A stretch of DNA of 40,740 nucleotides from a virus: the IMG/VR virus record IMGVR_UViG_3300022205_000007, positions 1 through 40,740 of that record. The stretch is one strand, 5' to 3'. Positions 1 through 8,458 of this stretch are shown here, piece after piece. The notes beneath the pieces are model-generated. The model was not told the origin of the DNA and did no database searches. It saw only the letters and a program-made list of their open reading frames with translations. The translations under genes were made by a program, and so were the position numbers. Each line of letters begins with the position of its first letter. Position 1 is the stretch's first letter.

Positions 1-1087
1 GTGGAGTAGAGGCTGTTCTGTAAATCGTATCGCCATTATCCGTGTAGACATTCATATCCAATTCATAGATATTGCCGTTACGGTAATCGCCGATTATATT
101 TCGATTGTCGTAGAATTCATGACAATTAGCGTGATAGCGTCCAGACGTTCCGTGTTGTGCTTGGTGCCAAAGACCTGTTGAAGCGTCATACCGCCATGTG
201 TCATATTCTGGAAAGGTTATTTCATAGAACTGATGACCCCCTTCACTGAAACAGTAACCGAAGGCTTCCGATATGTTATCGTATGACCTAATCTTTTGCT
301 CAATGGCGTGTGTGGATATCCGTAGCGGTTTATAACCGTCTGCGCGGTAGATGATTAAATCATTTCCCAACCAAAAAAAACTATTATCGTTTTTAGCTGG
401 CGTTTGTGCCGCACCGCATCCTTTTTCTACAAAAGAACCATCCAATCGGGAATAGGGAAAACTGGCTTCATTATGGTTATAAACCCATACTTCTGTTCCA
501 TATTTACCGAATACCCATAATTCGCCATGATCCGCTAACATTGACACGACATTTTCAGGATCAATTAATAACTGATCAAAATACAAGGCATCGTAGTTAT
601 AACCGTCAAACGCATTCGAGGCGAAAAATTGCCGTGTACCGGTTCGTGGAAATAAAAACCGTCGTTCTAAGTAAACCGCTCGATTGGTCGCGTAAAAAGC
701 TGCATTGGTTATTTCTCTAACACCGTTGGTTGTGTCGTACAAATAACCCTTGGAGCCGTTAACAATGCATATCTCTACGCTATTGTGCGCTATATGAACC
801 CGTTTATTGCCGGTTATCGTGCCTAAGAGAGTAGAACCCAATGGAGTGACGCTATACAACTCTTCACCGGATACGACATATAAAATGTCATTCAGCACTT
901 TCATGCCATGGATCGGACCAGAACCCACCGTCTGATATAATGGCGTTCCAGGCGTGTTAACTAATAGAAGTTGGTTTTTAGAATCTTTCGGTTGCGCTTC
1001 TGGGAATAGATTAATTAATTTCTGTGCGTTAACCGGTAAGGTTCTGTCCTGAAAGGCATGTAATCCGAAGGGAACCGGGATTCTCAT
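1..1087 (-). CDS. P22 gp10-like packaged-DNA stabilization / tail accessory protein (runs off the left edge)
   Basis: The frame is open from an ATG at 1087 to base 1 without a stop. The N-terminus (MRIPVPFGLHAF..., then VNAQKLINLFPEAQ) resembles beta-propeller proteins of the P22 gp10 type, which plug the portal after DNA packaging. The start overlaps the stop of the adaptor gene (ATGA at 1084-1087), so translation is probably coupled. If base 1 is joined to base 40740 the frame continues for nine codons (ending PLIQEVSK) and stops at a TAA overlapping the ATG at 40712. That gives about 371 residues, somewhat shorter than P22 gp10. The family call rests on the N-terminal motif and gene order. 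Confidence 0.72.
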   Translation of the reverse strand, partial: MRIPVPFGLHAFQDRTLPVNAQKLINLFPEAQPKDSKNQLLLVNTPGTPLYQTVGSGPIHGMKVLNDILYVVSGEELYSVTPLGSTLLGTITGNKRVHIAHNSVEICIVNGSKGYLYDTTNGVREITNAAFYATNRAVYLERRFLFPRTGTRQFFASNAFDGYNYDALYFDQLLIDPENVVSMLADHGELWVFGKYGTEVWVYNHNEASFPYSRLDGSFVEKGCGAAQTPAKNDNSFFWLGNDLIIYRADGYKPLRISTHAIEQKIRSYDNISEAFGYCFSEGGHQFYEITFPEYDTWRYDASTGLWHQAQHGTSGRYHANCHEFYDNRNIIGDYRNGNIYELDMNVYTDNGDTIYRTASTP

Positions 1088-1785
1088 TGGAAATCCGGTT
1101 GAAATTGTGTCGATACGTTTTCAGTATCAAACCACATGACTTCATAAAGATATTCTTTAGCCTTCGTTTCTAACATACCGATACGTGAAGATCGAATACC
1201 GGACCTCAATGCGATATCAACAGCCAGTGTGTATTCGAGAGCCATATACCATTCGGTAGGGAAATCCACATCATTGGACACACTATCGATATCTTCAAAC
1301 GGTCGATGGTAGATTAAATGTAAGGTATTACCGGCTGCATTGGCATCGGCTGGATTGTAAACGTATAAAACGCCACTGGTTAATTGTGGATCGTAATATA
1401 TTTGAGTCGGAATGCCTTCGGCTGACTTATCACCCAACTTATCGTAATCGGTTCTGGCAATTATTTCGACCTGGGTATCATTGGAACCATCACGGTAAAA
1501 GGCTTCCAGAATCCTTAAAGGTCGTTCGCCTATGCCTGTTCCAGCCGCGCCACACGTGTATGATTGAGTGCTTTGTACTAAAGTAATGCTGTCTCTTTTG
1601 ATCGCCCACAAAGGCATACCGTTCTTTTGAAGGTATTTAATGATCTTATTAAAACTGGCCATCCCTCTGATTGTTTGATCATTGGTTAGCGGTTCGATAG
1701 GATCTTTTACCCGCGCCAATTCAAAGGCCGAAGCAATTATTTGTGTGGCTGTTTGATTAAAATCGACTGATCCAGATGTTGCCAT
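1084..1785 (-). CDS. Head-tail adaptor (P22 gp4-like tail accessory factor)
   Basis: The 233-residue protein begins with a helical region (TATQIIASAFELARV, residues 12-26) typical of phage adaptors that bind the portal. A beta-rich centre follows, then a C-terminal helical segment with WYMALEYTLAVDIAL. It lies between the coat-side genes and the gp10-like gene, where P22 has gene 4. P22 gp4 is shorter (166 residues), so this is a longer variant of the fold. It would join the portal to the rest of the tail. Its stop overlaps the next start by four bases. Confidence 0.7.
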   Translation of the reverse strand: MATSGSVDFNQTATQIIASAFELARVKDPIEPLTNDQTIRGMASFNKIIKYLQKNGMPLWAIKRDSITLVQSTQSYTCGAAGTGIGERPLRILEAFYRDGSNDTQVEIIARTDYDKLGDKSAEGIPTQIYYDPQLTSGVLYVYNPADANAAGNTLHLIYHRPFEDIDSVSNDVDFPTEWYMALEYTLAVDIALRSGIRSSRIGMLETKAKEYLYEVMWFDTENVSTQFQPDFQ

Positions 1786-1786
1786 A

Positions 1787-2152
1787 TCACAATGCTCCGT
1801 ATCCAGTTAATACCCAAGCCGATCCGTCGTAACTTACATCGACAAACGCCGCTGTTGCACTGGCAATGGTTTTTAAACCACCCACATCCAAAGTAAACGC
1901 GCCCAATCCGGTACGAACCACTCGGAATGAATCCCCATCCACTGCGCCGGTTGTGGATAATGTAACTGTCCTATTTACAGTCAAAGTGGTTGCGTATTGT
2001 TGGATAGGAGCAGAACTGCCTACCGTCAAAGTAACGTCCGCATCACCAACATCGGAACCCACAGTATTTCTCGGCTGTAAGCCTGTGAAATTGGCGTCCA
2101 TTTCCGCATGAGTCAAGGCACTGCCTTTTGTTGATCGCGTAGTAATAGTCAC
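1787..2152 (-). CDS. Small beta-rich virion protein, unknown role
   Basis: The 121-residue protein opens with MTITTRSTKGSALTHAEMDANF, a start seen in many small phage structural proteins and fibre N-termini. The rest is Thr/Val/Gly-rich and predicted to be beta-sheet. It sits among head and adaptor genes and overlaps the upstream gene by four bases. A decoration or fibre-base protein is plausible. I cannot assign a function. Confidence 0.6.
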   Translation of the reverse strand: MTITTRSTKGSALTHAEMDANFTGLQPRNTVGSDVGDADVTLTVGSSAPIQQYATTLTVNRTVTLSTTGAVDGDSFRVVRTGLGAFTLDVGGLKTIASATAAFVDVSYDGSAWVLTGYGAL

Positions 2153-2439
2153 GGTAATAGATATCCAAATATTGCGTAAAAAGGTTCTACAGGATTCGTC
2201 AAATCAACTTCGACGTAGGTATCTTGCGCGTAGACATCGGTAGGCTCTGGACGTGTCCAAGCGACACTTTGATCTTCTTTGACCGCTCTTAATCGTTCTT
2301 GAGGGTGACGAGTTTCAAAATCCCATTTACAAACCCAGTCTTGTATCTGGGAGTTCCAACGTAACTCACTGGCTTTGTATTCCGTGCCACAGATAGCACA
2401 AACGGCGTTCCAGTCGCCCTTTTTGTAGTAGGACGACAC
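2149..2439 (-). CDS. Conserved phage protein with one zinc-finger-like motif
   Basis: The 96-residue protein has C14xxC17 and C37 in a DWVCKWDFETRHPQ context. This motif recurs in small proteins of podophage and siphophage structural clusters. It is probably a small metal-binding virion or assembly protein. It overlaps the next gene by four bases. No enzymatic motif is visible. Confidence 0.65.
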   Translation of the reverse strand: MSSYYKKGDWNAVCAICGTEYKASELRWNSQIQDWVCKWDFETRHPQERLRAVKEDQSVAWTRPEPTDVYAQDTYVEVDLTNPVEPFYAIFGYLLP

Positions 2440-2441
2440 AA

Positions 2442-3776
2442 TTATTGCTCCAAGTCACTTAATATTTTTTGCGCAAATAATTCAGCCCTTATTATATTTC
2501 CTTTAGCTGACGGATGTAGATCATCGAGCGCGCCACTTACCTGGCCGTTAAATATGTTGTCTTGCGGATATTCGGCGCCGAAAGCAGCATCGATGTCAAC
2601 CACTACAATGCGACCAGTATCACTTGGGTTATTAGTATCCCACCATGCCGGTAACGCTTTTATAAATGTGTTAACTTCGTTTTTATTATCAACATAAGTT
2701 TGGCTATCATACGTTGAATTTGCTTTTAAAGTTGGAACAGTGCCCACGTATATTTTTCCGGGGATCGACGCAAGAATCGTGGTCATGTGATCTTTTAGAT
2801 CTGTATCAAAATTAGCGTGTACTGATGCATCGTTCGCGTCATTAGTCCCTGCTTGAAATAAAACGCTGTACGGCCTGTCTGCTAGCATCGTTGCACGTCC
2901 AGTTTCAAGCGCATCGCCCGATGAATCATTAACGCTTGATCCACTATTTCCGTGATTTAATGCCTCGCACCCAATACCTCTATTACGCAGATATGCCACG
3001 ACAATATTTTCGAATGTATGATCGTGATATGGTGTTGCCGCCGCTAAAACCCCACCTTGATACCGCTCGCCCACCGACACAAACGAATCACCAAAAAACG
3101 CTAATGGTGTTAATTTTCTGTGCTTCGGTATCATCACGGGGCGCGTCGATATATGAAAATTGCGGATGTAATGATTTAATATCGAGCCATTGCTTCCGCC
3201 GGCATAATCGCCCAGCCACACGAACTTAAACATATCCGCGTATTGAGTGAAGGTGCTTATCTGACTAATTATGCCGTCCACATAGATCGACATTGTATTA
3301 CCGATCCACGATATCGTTACAGTACAAAACCGCGACTTACCTAACGATGTATGTGTGTTCGCTGTTTGCGCGTCCGTCGTTTTCATCTGAGCTATAAATT
3401 GCTCTGATAAATTCATTCTATGTCGCCCCGCATTGGTCGGCGGGTTTCCGTCTCCGTGCGAAATTAAATATTCGTTAGTTGTATGATCATATCCGCCCGC
3501 GCCATCACTTGACGATTGGCTTGATATCCAAACCGATTCAACCTCAATTGAAAATTGGCCACCATTGTCTAGCGCCGAATATCCCAACGCGGATAAATCA
3601 AATCTTATGCCGCCATCTGTACCGACCAAAACACCTAACTCGCTGTCGTATGTCGGTGATCCTATTTCCACGCCGGAAGCTGCCGAAACTATTGCCGCTG
3701 ATTTTAACGAGCACGATTTTATTATCGTTTCATCATCAGATCCGAACGGTATAATTCCTGGTATGTATTGAGTCAT
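2442..3776 (-). CDS. Virion-associated SGNH/GDSL hydrolase with N-terminal lectin-like domain
   Basis: This 444-residue protein has two parts. Residues 1-215 look like a concanavalin/LamG-type beta-sandwich (FSIEVESVWIS..., CTVTISWIGNTMSIYVDG). Residues 225-440 carry the SGNH blocks: GDS with Ser231, a block II glycine around HGNSGS (275-280), GTND at 310-313, and D418xxH421 near the C-terminus. SGNH enzymes are esterases that often deacetylate polysaccharides. Its place between coat and adaptor genes suggests a virion protein that acts on the host surface. The lectin-like half could bind the glycan. The substrate is unknown. Confidence 0.82.
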   Translation of the reverse strand: MTQYIPGIIPFGSDDETIIKSCSLKSAAIVSAASGVEIGSPTYDSELGVLVGTDGGIRFDLSALGYSALDNGGQFSIEVESVWISSQSSSDGAGGYDHTTNEYLISHGDGNPPTNAGRHRMNLSEQFIAQMKTTDAQTANTHTSLGKSRFCTVTISWIGNTMSIYVDGIISQISTFTQYADMFKFVWLGDYAGGSNGSILNHYIRNFHISTRPVMIPKHRKLTPLAFFGDSFVSVGERYQGGVLAAATPYHDHTFENIVVAYLRNRGIGCEALNHGNSGSSVNDSSGDALETGRATMLADRPYSVLFQAGTNDANDASVHANFDTDLKDHMTTILASIPGKIYVGTVPTLKANSTYDSQTYVDNKNEVNTFIKALPAWWDTNNPSDTGRIVVVDIDAAFGAEYPQDNIFNGQVSGALDDLHPSAKGNIIRAELFAQKILSDLEQ

Positions 3777-4256
3777 TTAATACACCGAATGTGCGCCGAC
3801 GGCATCAGCATCGGTTGCACCATCTTGGTTGATTCGGATGTACTTAAATTTTCCTTTGAGTACCCCCGTTTTCCCGGTTGGAATAGTGATCACCTTAATA
3901 CCGCCGCCTGTCGTAACATCATCAGTCAGTTCGACCGCTGCGACATCCCATGTGCTACCATCGTGCGATACCTCAACATCGGCGCTGTTGGTTCCTGATA
4001 CGGTGAATGTATGATAGTTATACATTGACACGTCAGTTGACGTATAAATAACGGCATTATCCGCCGCCCCTGCTGTGCCAGCCCATTCCAGGTACCACGT
4101 AGCGGGCCAGTTGCCATAAGCCCAAACGCTACCGGCTTGCATTTCTACATGGGCAGCACCACTGGTAACTTTAATAGGGGAAGTTTGAACCTTCCCCGAA
4201 TCGTTAGTAAGTACTTCAGTGGAATCTTTTCCATGAATGACTACATTGCTTCCCAT
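3777..4256 (-). CDS. Structural protein of unknown function (beta-rich)
   Basis: The 159-residue protein contains segments such as TFTVSGTNSADVEVSHDGSTW and KFKYIRINQDGAT, in the style of galactose-binding or jelly-roll modules on virions. It lies between the beta-helix protein and the SGNH gene, one base from the latter. I infer a head-decoration or minor virion protein. The family was not recognised. Confidence 0.6.
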   Translation of the reverse strand: MGSNVVIHGKDSTEVLTNDSGKVQTSPIKVTSGAAHVEMQAGSVWAYGNWPATWYLEWAGTAGAADNAVIYTSTDVSMYNYHTFTVSGTNSADVEVSHDGSTWDVAAVELTDDVTTGGGIKVITIPTGKTGVLKGKFKYIRINQDGATDADAVGAHSVY

Positions 4257-4266
4257 ACATCACCTA

Positions 4267-5193
4267 TTAAGTTGCGATAGGATCAAGAATTGCGCTCAGA
4301 TCCTCGGATATGACACCATAATAGTTCTCAGCAATCGCACACGCTGTTGCAGTGATACCGTTAGCCTGTGCGGCTGCACCACCACAAAGATTACGCATAA
4401 CAATACCGGTAGCCGTTGCCGCAAGATTAATACAGGCATCCACTGTGCTGGCCGCATTGTAGATAATATTGTCTACAATAGTGATGTACGTTGCGACACC
4501 CGCGCCACCGATAGCCATGGTTCCCCAATCACCAATTAAAGTGTTATTGCGATAAACATCACCGCTGGGTGTTCCAGGTACATTAATGAAGTGAGTATTA
4601 GCCGCATCGTATGCCAAGGCATAACAATATTCGACAGTCAAACCACTGGACAGCGTGGTTAATGCCGTTTCGATGCAAACCAAAAAGTTCAGATCGACAG
4701 CACTTTGAGTAAACCGACAATTGGAGATTGTACAGTTCTGTGCATTCACATCGATGGCGGTTGCTACATCGGCAAAACCGGCGACGAAGTTAATGTTGTG
4801 AATCAGGATATCAGCGGCATCGACATCGACATCGGCAGTGGCGATGGTATCCAGTGTGACAGTAGGTATGAGTGAACCTGTACCCAAACCAATAACAGCA
4901 ATACCGGCTACATCCAAGGCCAAACCAGCGGCAGCACTGACTGTTTCAGCATGCCCCGGTTTAACCATGATGATATCACCGCGATTAGCCGTACACTGAC
5001 CGACAGCATAATCGATGGTCGCAAAAGGTCGATGAAACGTTCCTACATTACCATCTTGACCCCCAACTGCACCTTTTACCGGCGTAGTACTTGAGCCATC
5101 TACCCAAAATACTTCTCCTGGGTAGGACATAGTAACCGGCATACCTCGAATACTGATCCCATTAGCAAATCCATTAGGATAGACAGACATCAT
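4267..5193 (-). CDS. Right-handed beta-helix virion protein near the coat gene
   Basis: The 308-residue protein shows parallel beta-helix coils (for example LIHNINFVAG, CTISNCRF, LTVEYCYALAY, VYRNNTLIGDW, ITIVDNIIYN). They are preceded by FHRPFATIDYAVGQC, a motif typical of pectate-lyase-like folds. Such proteins occur immediately downstream of the coat gene in many podophages. A capsid-surface or decoration role is inferred. No catalytic acid cluster is obvious. Confidence 0.68.
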   Translation of the reverse strand: MMSVYPNGFANGISIRGMPVTMSYPGEVFWVDGSSTTPVKGAVGGQDGNVGTFHRPFATIDYAVGQCTANRGDIIMVKPGHAETVSAAAGLALDVAGIAVIGLGTGSLIPTVTLDTIATADVDVDAADILIHNINFVAGFADVATAIDVNAQNCTISNCRFTQSAVDLNFLVCIETALTTLSSGLTVEYCYALAYDAANTHFINVPGTPSGDVYRNNTLIGDWGTMAIGGAGVATYITIVDNIIYNAASTVDACINLAATATGIVMRNLCGGAAAQANGITATACAIAENYYGVISEDLSAILDPIAT

Positions 5194-5232
5194 AATAATT
5201 TCTCCTGAACTAGCGTCGGCTTGGCCGAATAC

Positions 5233-6144
5233 TCAAGCTGGCAATGAACCGTACAAAGACCGTGGATCGGCAACCGTGTAGGAATGTCGATACGTTGCTT
5301 TTGCTTTGGCATTACCGGTATCAAAATCATTGTCTTTCTCAAAGCGGATACCTCGGCGAACAAACTTACACAAGCCACCGGTAGGAACATTGGTTCGTAT
5401 AAACCAGTTATTGGTATCTGTGAAATAGTTGTTTGCTTTAATACCACCGGGCAAAAGACCCATGGAGCGAATCGCATTAACAGCGTTATTAGCAGTATCG
5501 TTCTGTAATGATGATTTCAGGATTCGTTCTGCTTCAAATTGCAAGTTAACCGGAACATGCAGAGATTGACCTTGTAGAGCAATCTGCAAACCGCGATCAT
5601 TCTTAGCCAAACCGATTTGAATCAACAAATCTTCCAAAGCGGTTTCGGATAAAGCCGCGCCGGGATTCAGCTCGTTAGAGAATGTTCCACCGGTTGTATT
5701 AGGATGATCGGTTGCTAACAACTCTTTACCATCACCGAAGGTATAAGCGTTATTACCGGCTCGATTGTAGACATTAGCCCCGACAATCTGATCCGTGGTG
5801 AACATGGAAAAGGCCAAGGATGAAACGCGACCCTGTGACACTTCCATATACATATTGTCGTCCAGCTCTTCTTCAGTGACGATATAACCCAAGCCATACA
5901 CTGTATGAATAACACGGGTTACATAGCCTTGTTGGTGAGAGTCATACGTAATGGAACCGCCTTGAGGCTTGACTTGAGCCAAACCAAAGGAAGTCGATTG
6001 CACCAATTCCTCATAGGCTTTTTCCGACGTTTTAACATCGAACAAGTCCGCCGTTTGGTCGTTATGTCGGGCATACTCTAAGCCCCAGAATACGTAAACA
6101 CCTGGCCAAAGCGCCTTCGGATGATTGCCTGATCCAATAACCAT
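5233..6144 (-). CDS. Major capsid protein (HK97 fold)
   Basis: The 303-residue protein begins MVIGSGNHPKALWPGV, a recognisable start of a coat family related to Mu-type major heads. Later segments fit too (GGSITYDSHQQGYVTRVIHTVYGLGYIVTEEE, LLATDHPNTTGG, FIRTNVPTGGLCKFVRRG). It follows scaffold and decoration genes, as expected. No N-terminal prohead sequence is apparent, which agrees with a separate scaffold gene. Confidence 0.88.
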   Translation of the reverse strand: MVIGSGNHPKALWPGVYVFWGLEYARHNDQTADLFDVKTSEKAYEELVQSTSFGLAQVKPQGGSITYDSHQQGYVTRVIHTVYGLGYIVTEEELDDNMYMEVSQGRVSSLAFSMFTTDQIVGANVYNRAGNNAYTFGDGKELLATDHPNTTGGTFSNELNPGAALSETALEDLLIQIGLAKNDRGLQIALQGQSLHVPVNLQFEAERILKSSLQNDTANNAVNAIRSMGLLPGGIKANNYFTDTNNWFIRTNVPTGGLCKFVRRGIRFEKDNDFDTGNAKAKATYRHSYTVADPRSLYGSLPA

Positions 6145-6153
6145 AATAGTCTC

Positions 6154-6786
6154 CTAAATTCCCAATGTGCCGACAGTACCTTGGTTCTGTGTGTGTTGAT
6201 TAATCATGACTTCGACTTTTGCATGTGTCAGAGTCACGTCATTGTCCGGTTTGTTTGCACCGCGCAAAATCAACAATTGATTTGATGCATCGGCGGCAGG
6301 AACATCGGAAGTTGTATCCAGTTCTGCACCTGAAAGCCCCGAAGTCGTTGAACCTGAATGGGTATAGATCAATACGCCATTCAATCCCATACTGGCGGCT
6401 GGGATAGCGCCGTCGGCTTGGATTTCAAACACAATATCGGGATCGTCGCACACTAATGCGACTCGCTCAGTGGATGCAGGATTGTATTGCTTACCCAAAT
6501 CCGAAGGCAGTGGAGCGAAACCAACAATGACACCTGTGATTCGATTAGCATCACCCGCCGTTGCTTTTTCAATCTCTGGCAGAGTGCCGATTTCGAATTC
6601 GCCTACACCTGCGGCTGAAACATGCGCTGCATTAGATCCACCGGCTACCTTAATAACAGGATCACCAACAAATAACGCCGTCGCATAGCTTGAATTAATG
6701 TAGTACGGATTAGCCGCGCCATTGTAAGCCGCGCCGTTTCGATGTCGGATAGGTCGTAGTCCGAAGGGGGAATCTGTGTTAGCCAT
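6154..6786 (-). CDS. Head decoration/cement-type structural protein
   Basis: The 210-residue protein begins MANTDSPFGLRPIRHRNGAAYNG, then ANPYYINSSYATALFVGDPV. This is the hallmark of a widespread phage structural family located just upstream of the coat gene. A Gly/Ala/Thr-rich beta fold follows. The role as a cement or decoration protein comes from genomic position and virion proteomics of relatives, not from motifs here. Confidence 0.78.
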   Translation of the reverse strand: MANTDSPFGLRPIRHRNGAAYNGAANPYYINSSYATALFVGDPVIKVAGGSNAAHVSAAGVGEFEIGTLPEIEKATAGDANRITGVIVGFAPLPSDLGKQYNPASTERVALVCDDPDIVFEIQADGAIPAASMGLNGVLIYTHSGSTTSGLSGAELDTTSDVPAADASNQLLILRGANKPDNDVTLTHAKVEVMINQHTQNQGTVGTLGI

Positions 6787-6787
6787 A

Positions 6788-7198
6788 TTACGCTCCTAAC
6801 GTTTCCATAGTATTTCTGTTACCCTTTAATGAATAACTGGTTTCTGTTGCTTGGGGTTCCATCATTGATTTTTCAGTTTCATTGATTTGCGCTTGTTTAA
6901 TAGCGCAGTTTTCCTGATAGAAATCCTTGCTGATTTGCATCAAAAAAAGCTTTTCCTCAGTGGTTCGCGAAGCGGGACGTGAGATAATGGAGCTTTTATT
7001 GATAAAATTATCTTCTCCAATAGTCAGATCATCAGAATTCGATACAAACGTGTATCCGGCATCTTGCAATTCGCTAAACTGAGACTCTTTAGCCCAATAG
7101 CCGCGCATACCGGGATCAAGACCGTCGACTTTTAATTTCTGTCGAGGCATTCCGGCAGGTATACGTGCTCTTTGCTGTCGTGTTTGTTTTATTCCCAT
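6788..7198 (-). CDS. Conserved head-region protein, unknown role
   Basis: The 136-residue protein starts with a basic segment (KQTRQQRARIPAGMPRQKL). A motif follows (GYWAKESQFSELQDAGYTFVS) that is common to small proteins between scaffold and decoration genes in podophages. The C-terminal half is helical and polar. The start overlaps the scaffold stop by ten bases. It may be an assembly or minor capsid protein. Confidence 0.62.
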   Translation of the reverse strand: MGIKQTRQQRARIPAGMPRQKLKVDGLDPGMRGYWAKESQFSELQDAGYTFVSNSDDLTIGEDNFINKSSIISRPASRTTEEKLFLMQISKDFYQENCAIKQAQINETEKSMMEPQATETSYSLKGNRNTMETLGA

Positions 7199-7917
7199 TC
7201 GTACATCTCCACATATTGGTCGCGTGTCATTGTTTTATTCGCCACAAAACGGTCGCATGCTGCTTTAGCATCGGCAGGCAAATCTGCATATGATTTTTTG
7301 GATGATGATTGTCTACCGGATGAAACGTTACCGGAATCTACTTCAGCGGGATTATCTTTTTTGGGATTCTTGAATTTATCTGAAAAGGAACTTTTTATTC
7401 TTTTTTCGACGGTATTTAATAATCGTTCATAATCTTTATCTGAACCATCGAACCGCCCGGTTGCTTTCAATTGTTGGGCGATAATGTCGGCTTCAATTCC
7501 TAAATCTTCATTGTCTTTATACCACGGATTACGTTGAAGCCATAATTCCAGTATAGGATCATTTGCTTTAATTGCAACTGTTTGTTTATTAATTTGATCA
7601 TCTATTTCTTCAACCCGTTGGTGATCACCGTCGGATATAGCTTCTTTCTTTTGTGCATTTAATTCTGCTAACGCTTTATTAATTGCCTTTTGTTTTTGTT
7701 CATTTTGAAACGCAACTAACTGCGTCATTTGATCATTTAAAGTATCAATTTGCTCTGCTAGGCGATCATTTCGCTCTTTCAATACTTTATTATGTCGCAT
7801 GGATACTTCCAAATATTCTTTCGGTGATTTTTTATTTTCACCGGCATACTCTGGGTTATAACCCTGCTTCATTGCTTCACCTAATAACTCTTCTTCATTC
7901 ATATTTTCTAATTCCAT
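7189..7917 (-). CDS. Scaffolding protein
   Basis: The 242-residue protein is strongly charged and helical. It has a long coiled coil (about residues 38-110, rich in E, K, Q and N) and a polar C-terminal tail (KKDNPAEVDSGNVSSGRQSSSKKSYADLP). It lies between portal and coat genes, where scaffolds are found. It would guide procapsid assembly and bind the coat through its C-terminus. The family was recognised by composition and position. Confidence 0.78.
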   Translation of the reverse strand: MELENMNEEELLGEAMKQGYNPEYAGENKKSPKEYLEVSMRHNKVLKERNDRLAEQIDTLNDQMTQLVAFQNEQKQKAINKALAELNAQKKEAISDGDHQRVEEIDDQINKQTVAIKANDPILELWLQRNPWYKDNEDLGIEADIIAQQLKATGRFDGSDKDYERLLNTVEKRIKSSFSDKFKNPKKDNPAEVDSGNVSSGRQSSSKKSYADLPADAKAACDRFVANKTMTRDQYVEMYEWE

Positions 7918-7926
7918 TGCTATCTC

Positions 7927-8235
7927 CTAAACAATCGCTAAAATATCTGTGTCTGAAATAATCCGATATTCGGTTCCATTCACTTCTTTAATAAATCCGG
8001 CATATTTATCGTAAATGACCGTATCTCCATTTTCGGGAATCGTACCTTTCCAATCGTCAAAGCAATTCCCGCCGACAGCGATTAACTCGCCTTCGATTTG
8101 ACCGTGTTGTAATCGTTCCTTTTCTTTATTCTCTGGAAGGATTAATCCAGCGTTTTTACTGCGCCGCAAGGTTTCATCGGTTTCGGTTATATCTGTCGGT
8201 TTTACTACGCATCTACCCCATACTGGTCGCATCAT
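7927..8235 (-). CDS. groES-like: Phage-encoded GroES-like co-chaperonin
   Basis: The protein aligns with GroES/Cpn10 throughout: a VVKPTDITETDE first strand, a mobile-loop region with hydrophobic LIL (AGLILPENKEKER), GELIAVGG, GDTVIYDKYAG, and the C-terminal signature YRIISDTDILAIV. I start it at the ATG at 8235 (102 residues), because GAGGGATTTT precedes it; the longer frame would need a TTG at 8256. It would cap host GroEL to help fold the coat protein, like T4 gp31. No GroEL is encoded here. It lies between portal and scaffold and overlaps the preceding small gene. Confidence 0.9.
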   Translation of the reverse strand: MMRPVWGRCVVKPTDITETDETLRRSKNAGLILPENKEKERLQHGQIEGELIAVGGNCFDDWKGTIPENGDTVIYDKYAGFIKEVNGTEYRIISDTDILAIV

Positions 8236-8458
8236 AAAATCCCTCGATATCTTCAATGTCTAAGTTAATAATGTCGTCCAAAGTTTTGGCTCGCTCTGAA
8301 TCTCTGTAGAAATCCTCTTCACTGCATCTATTACCCATTACGAATAGATCATTATGGTTTTGTGCCAGCCGCTGACTGAAGTCCTCCAGGTATTTTAGGA
8401 ATTTCTTCGTTTGCGGGTTTGTTTTCCATTCCAGGTAATCCTCTTTGCTCCATTCCAT
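8213..8458 (-). CDS. Small head-region protein overlapping the portal gene
   Basis: The 81-residue protein MEWSKEDYLEWKTNPQTKKF... resembles short acidic/helical phage proteins with a W..W..hPxT start, often found next to portal genes. It overlaps the last 107 bases of the portal gene in another frame and the first bases of the GroES gene. GGGAG lies upstream of its ATG. Function unknown. Confidence 0.62.
   Translation of the reverse strand: MEWSKEDYLEWKTNPQTKKFLKYLEDFSQRLAQNHNDLFVMGNRCSEEDFYRDSERAKTLDDIINLDIEDIEGFYDATSMG

Noticed and set aside
406-720. 104-codon plus-strand frame opposite the gp10-like gene
   Set aside because: The minus strand is open across the full 1087 bases with a recognisable N-terminus. 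This frame is a shadow.
5190-5477. 95-codon minus-strand frame inside the coat gene
   Set aside because: It lies in another frame of a clearly coding major capsid gene and shows no motif.
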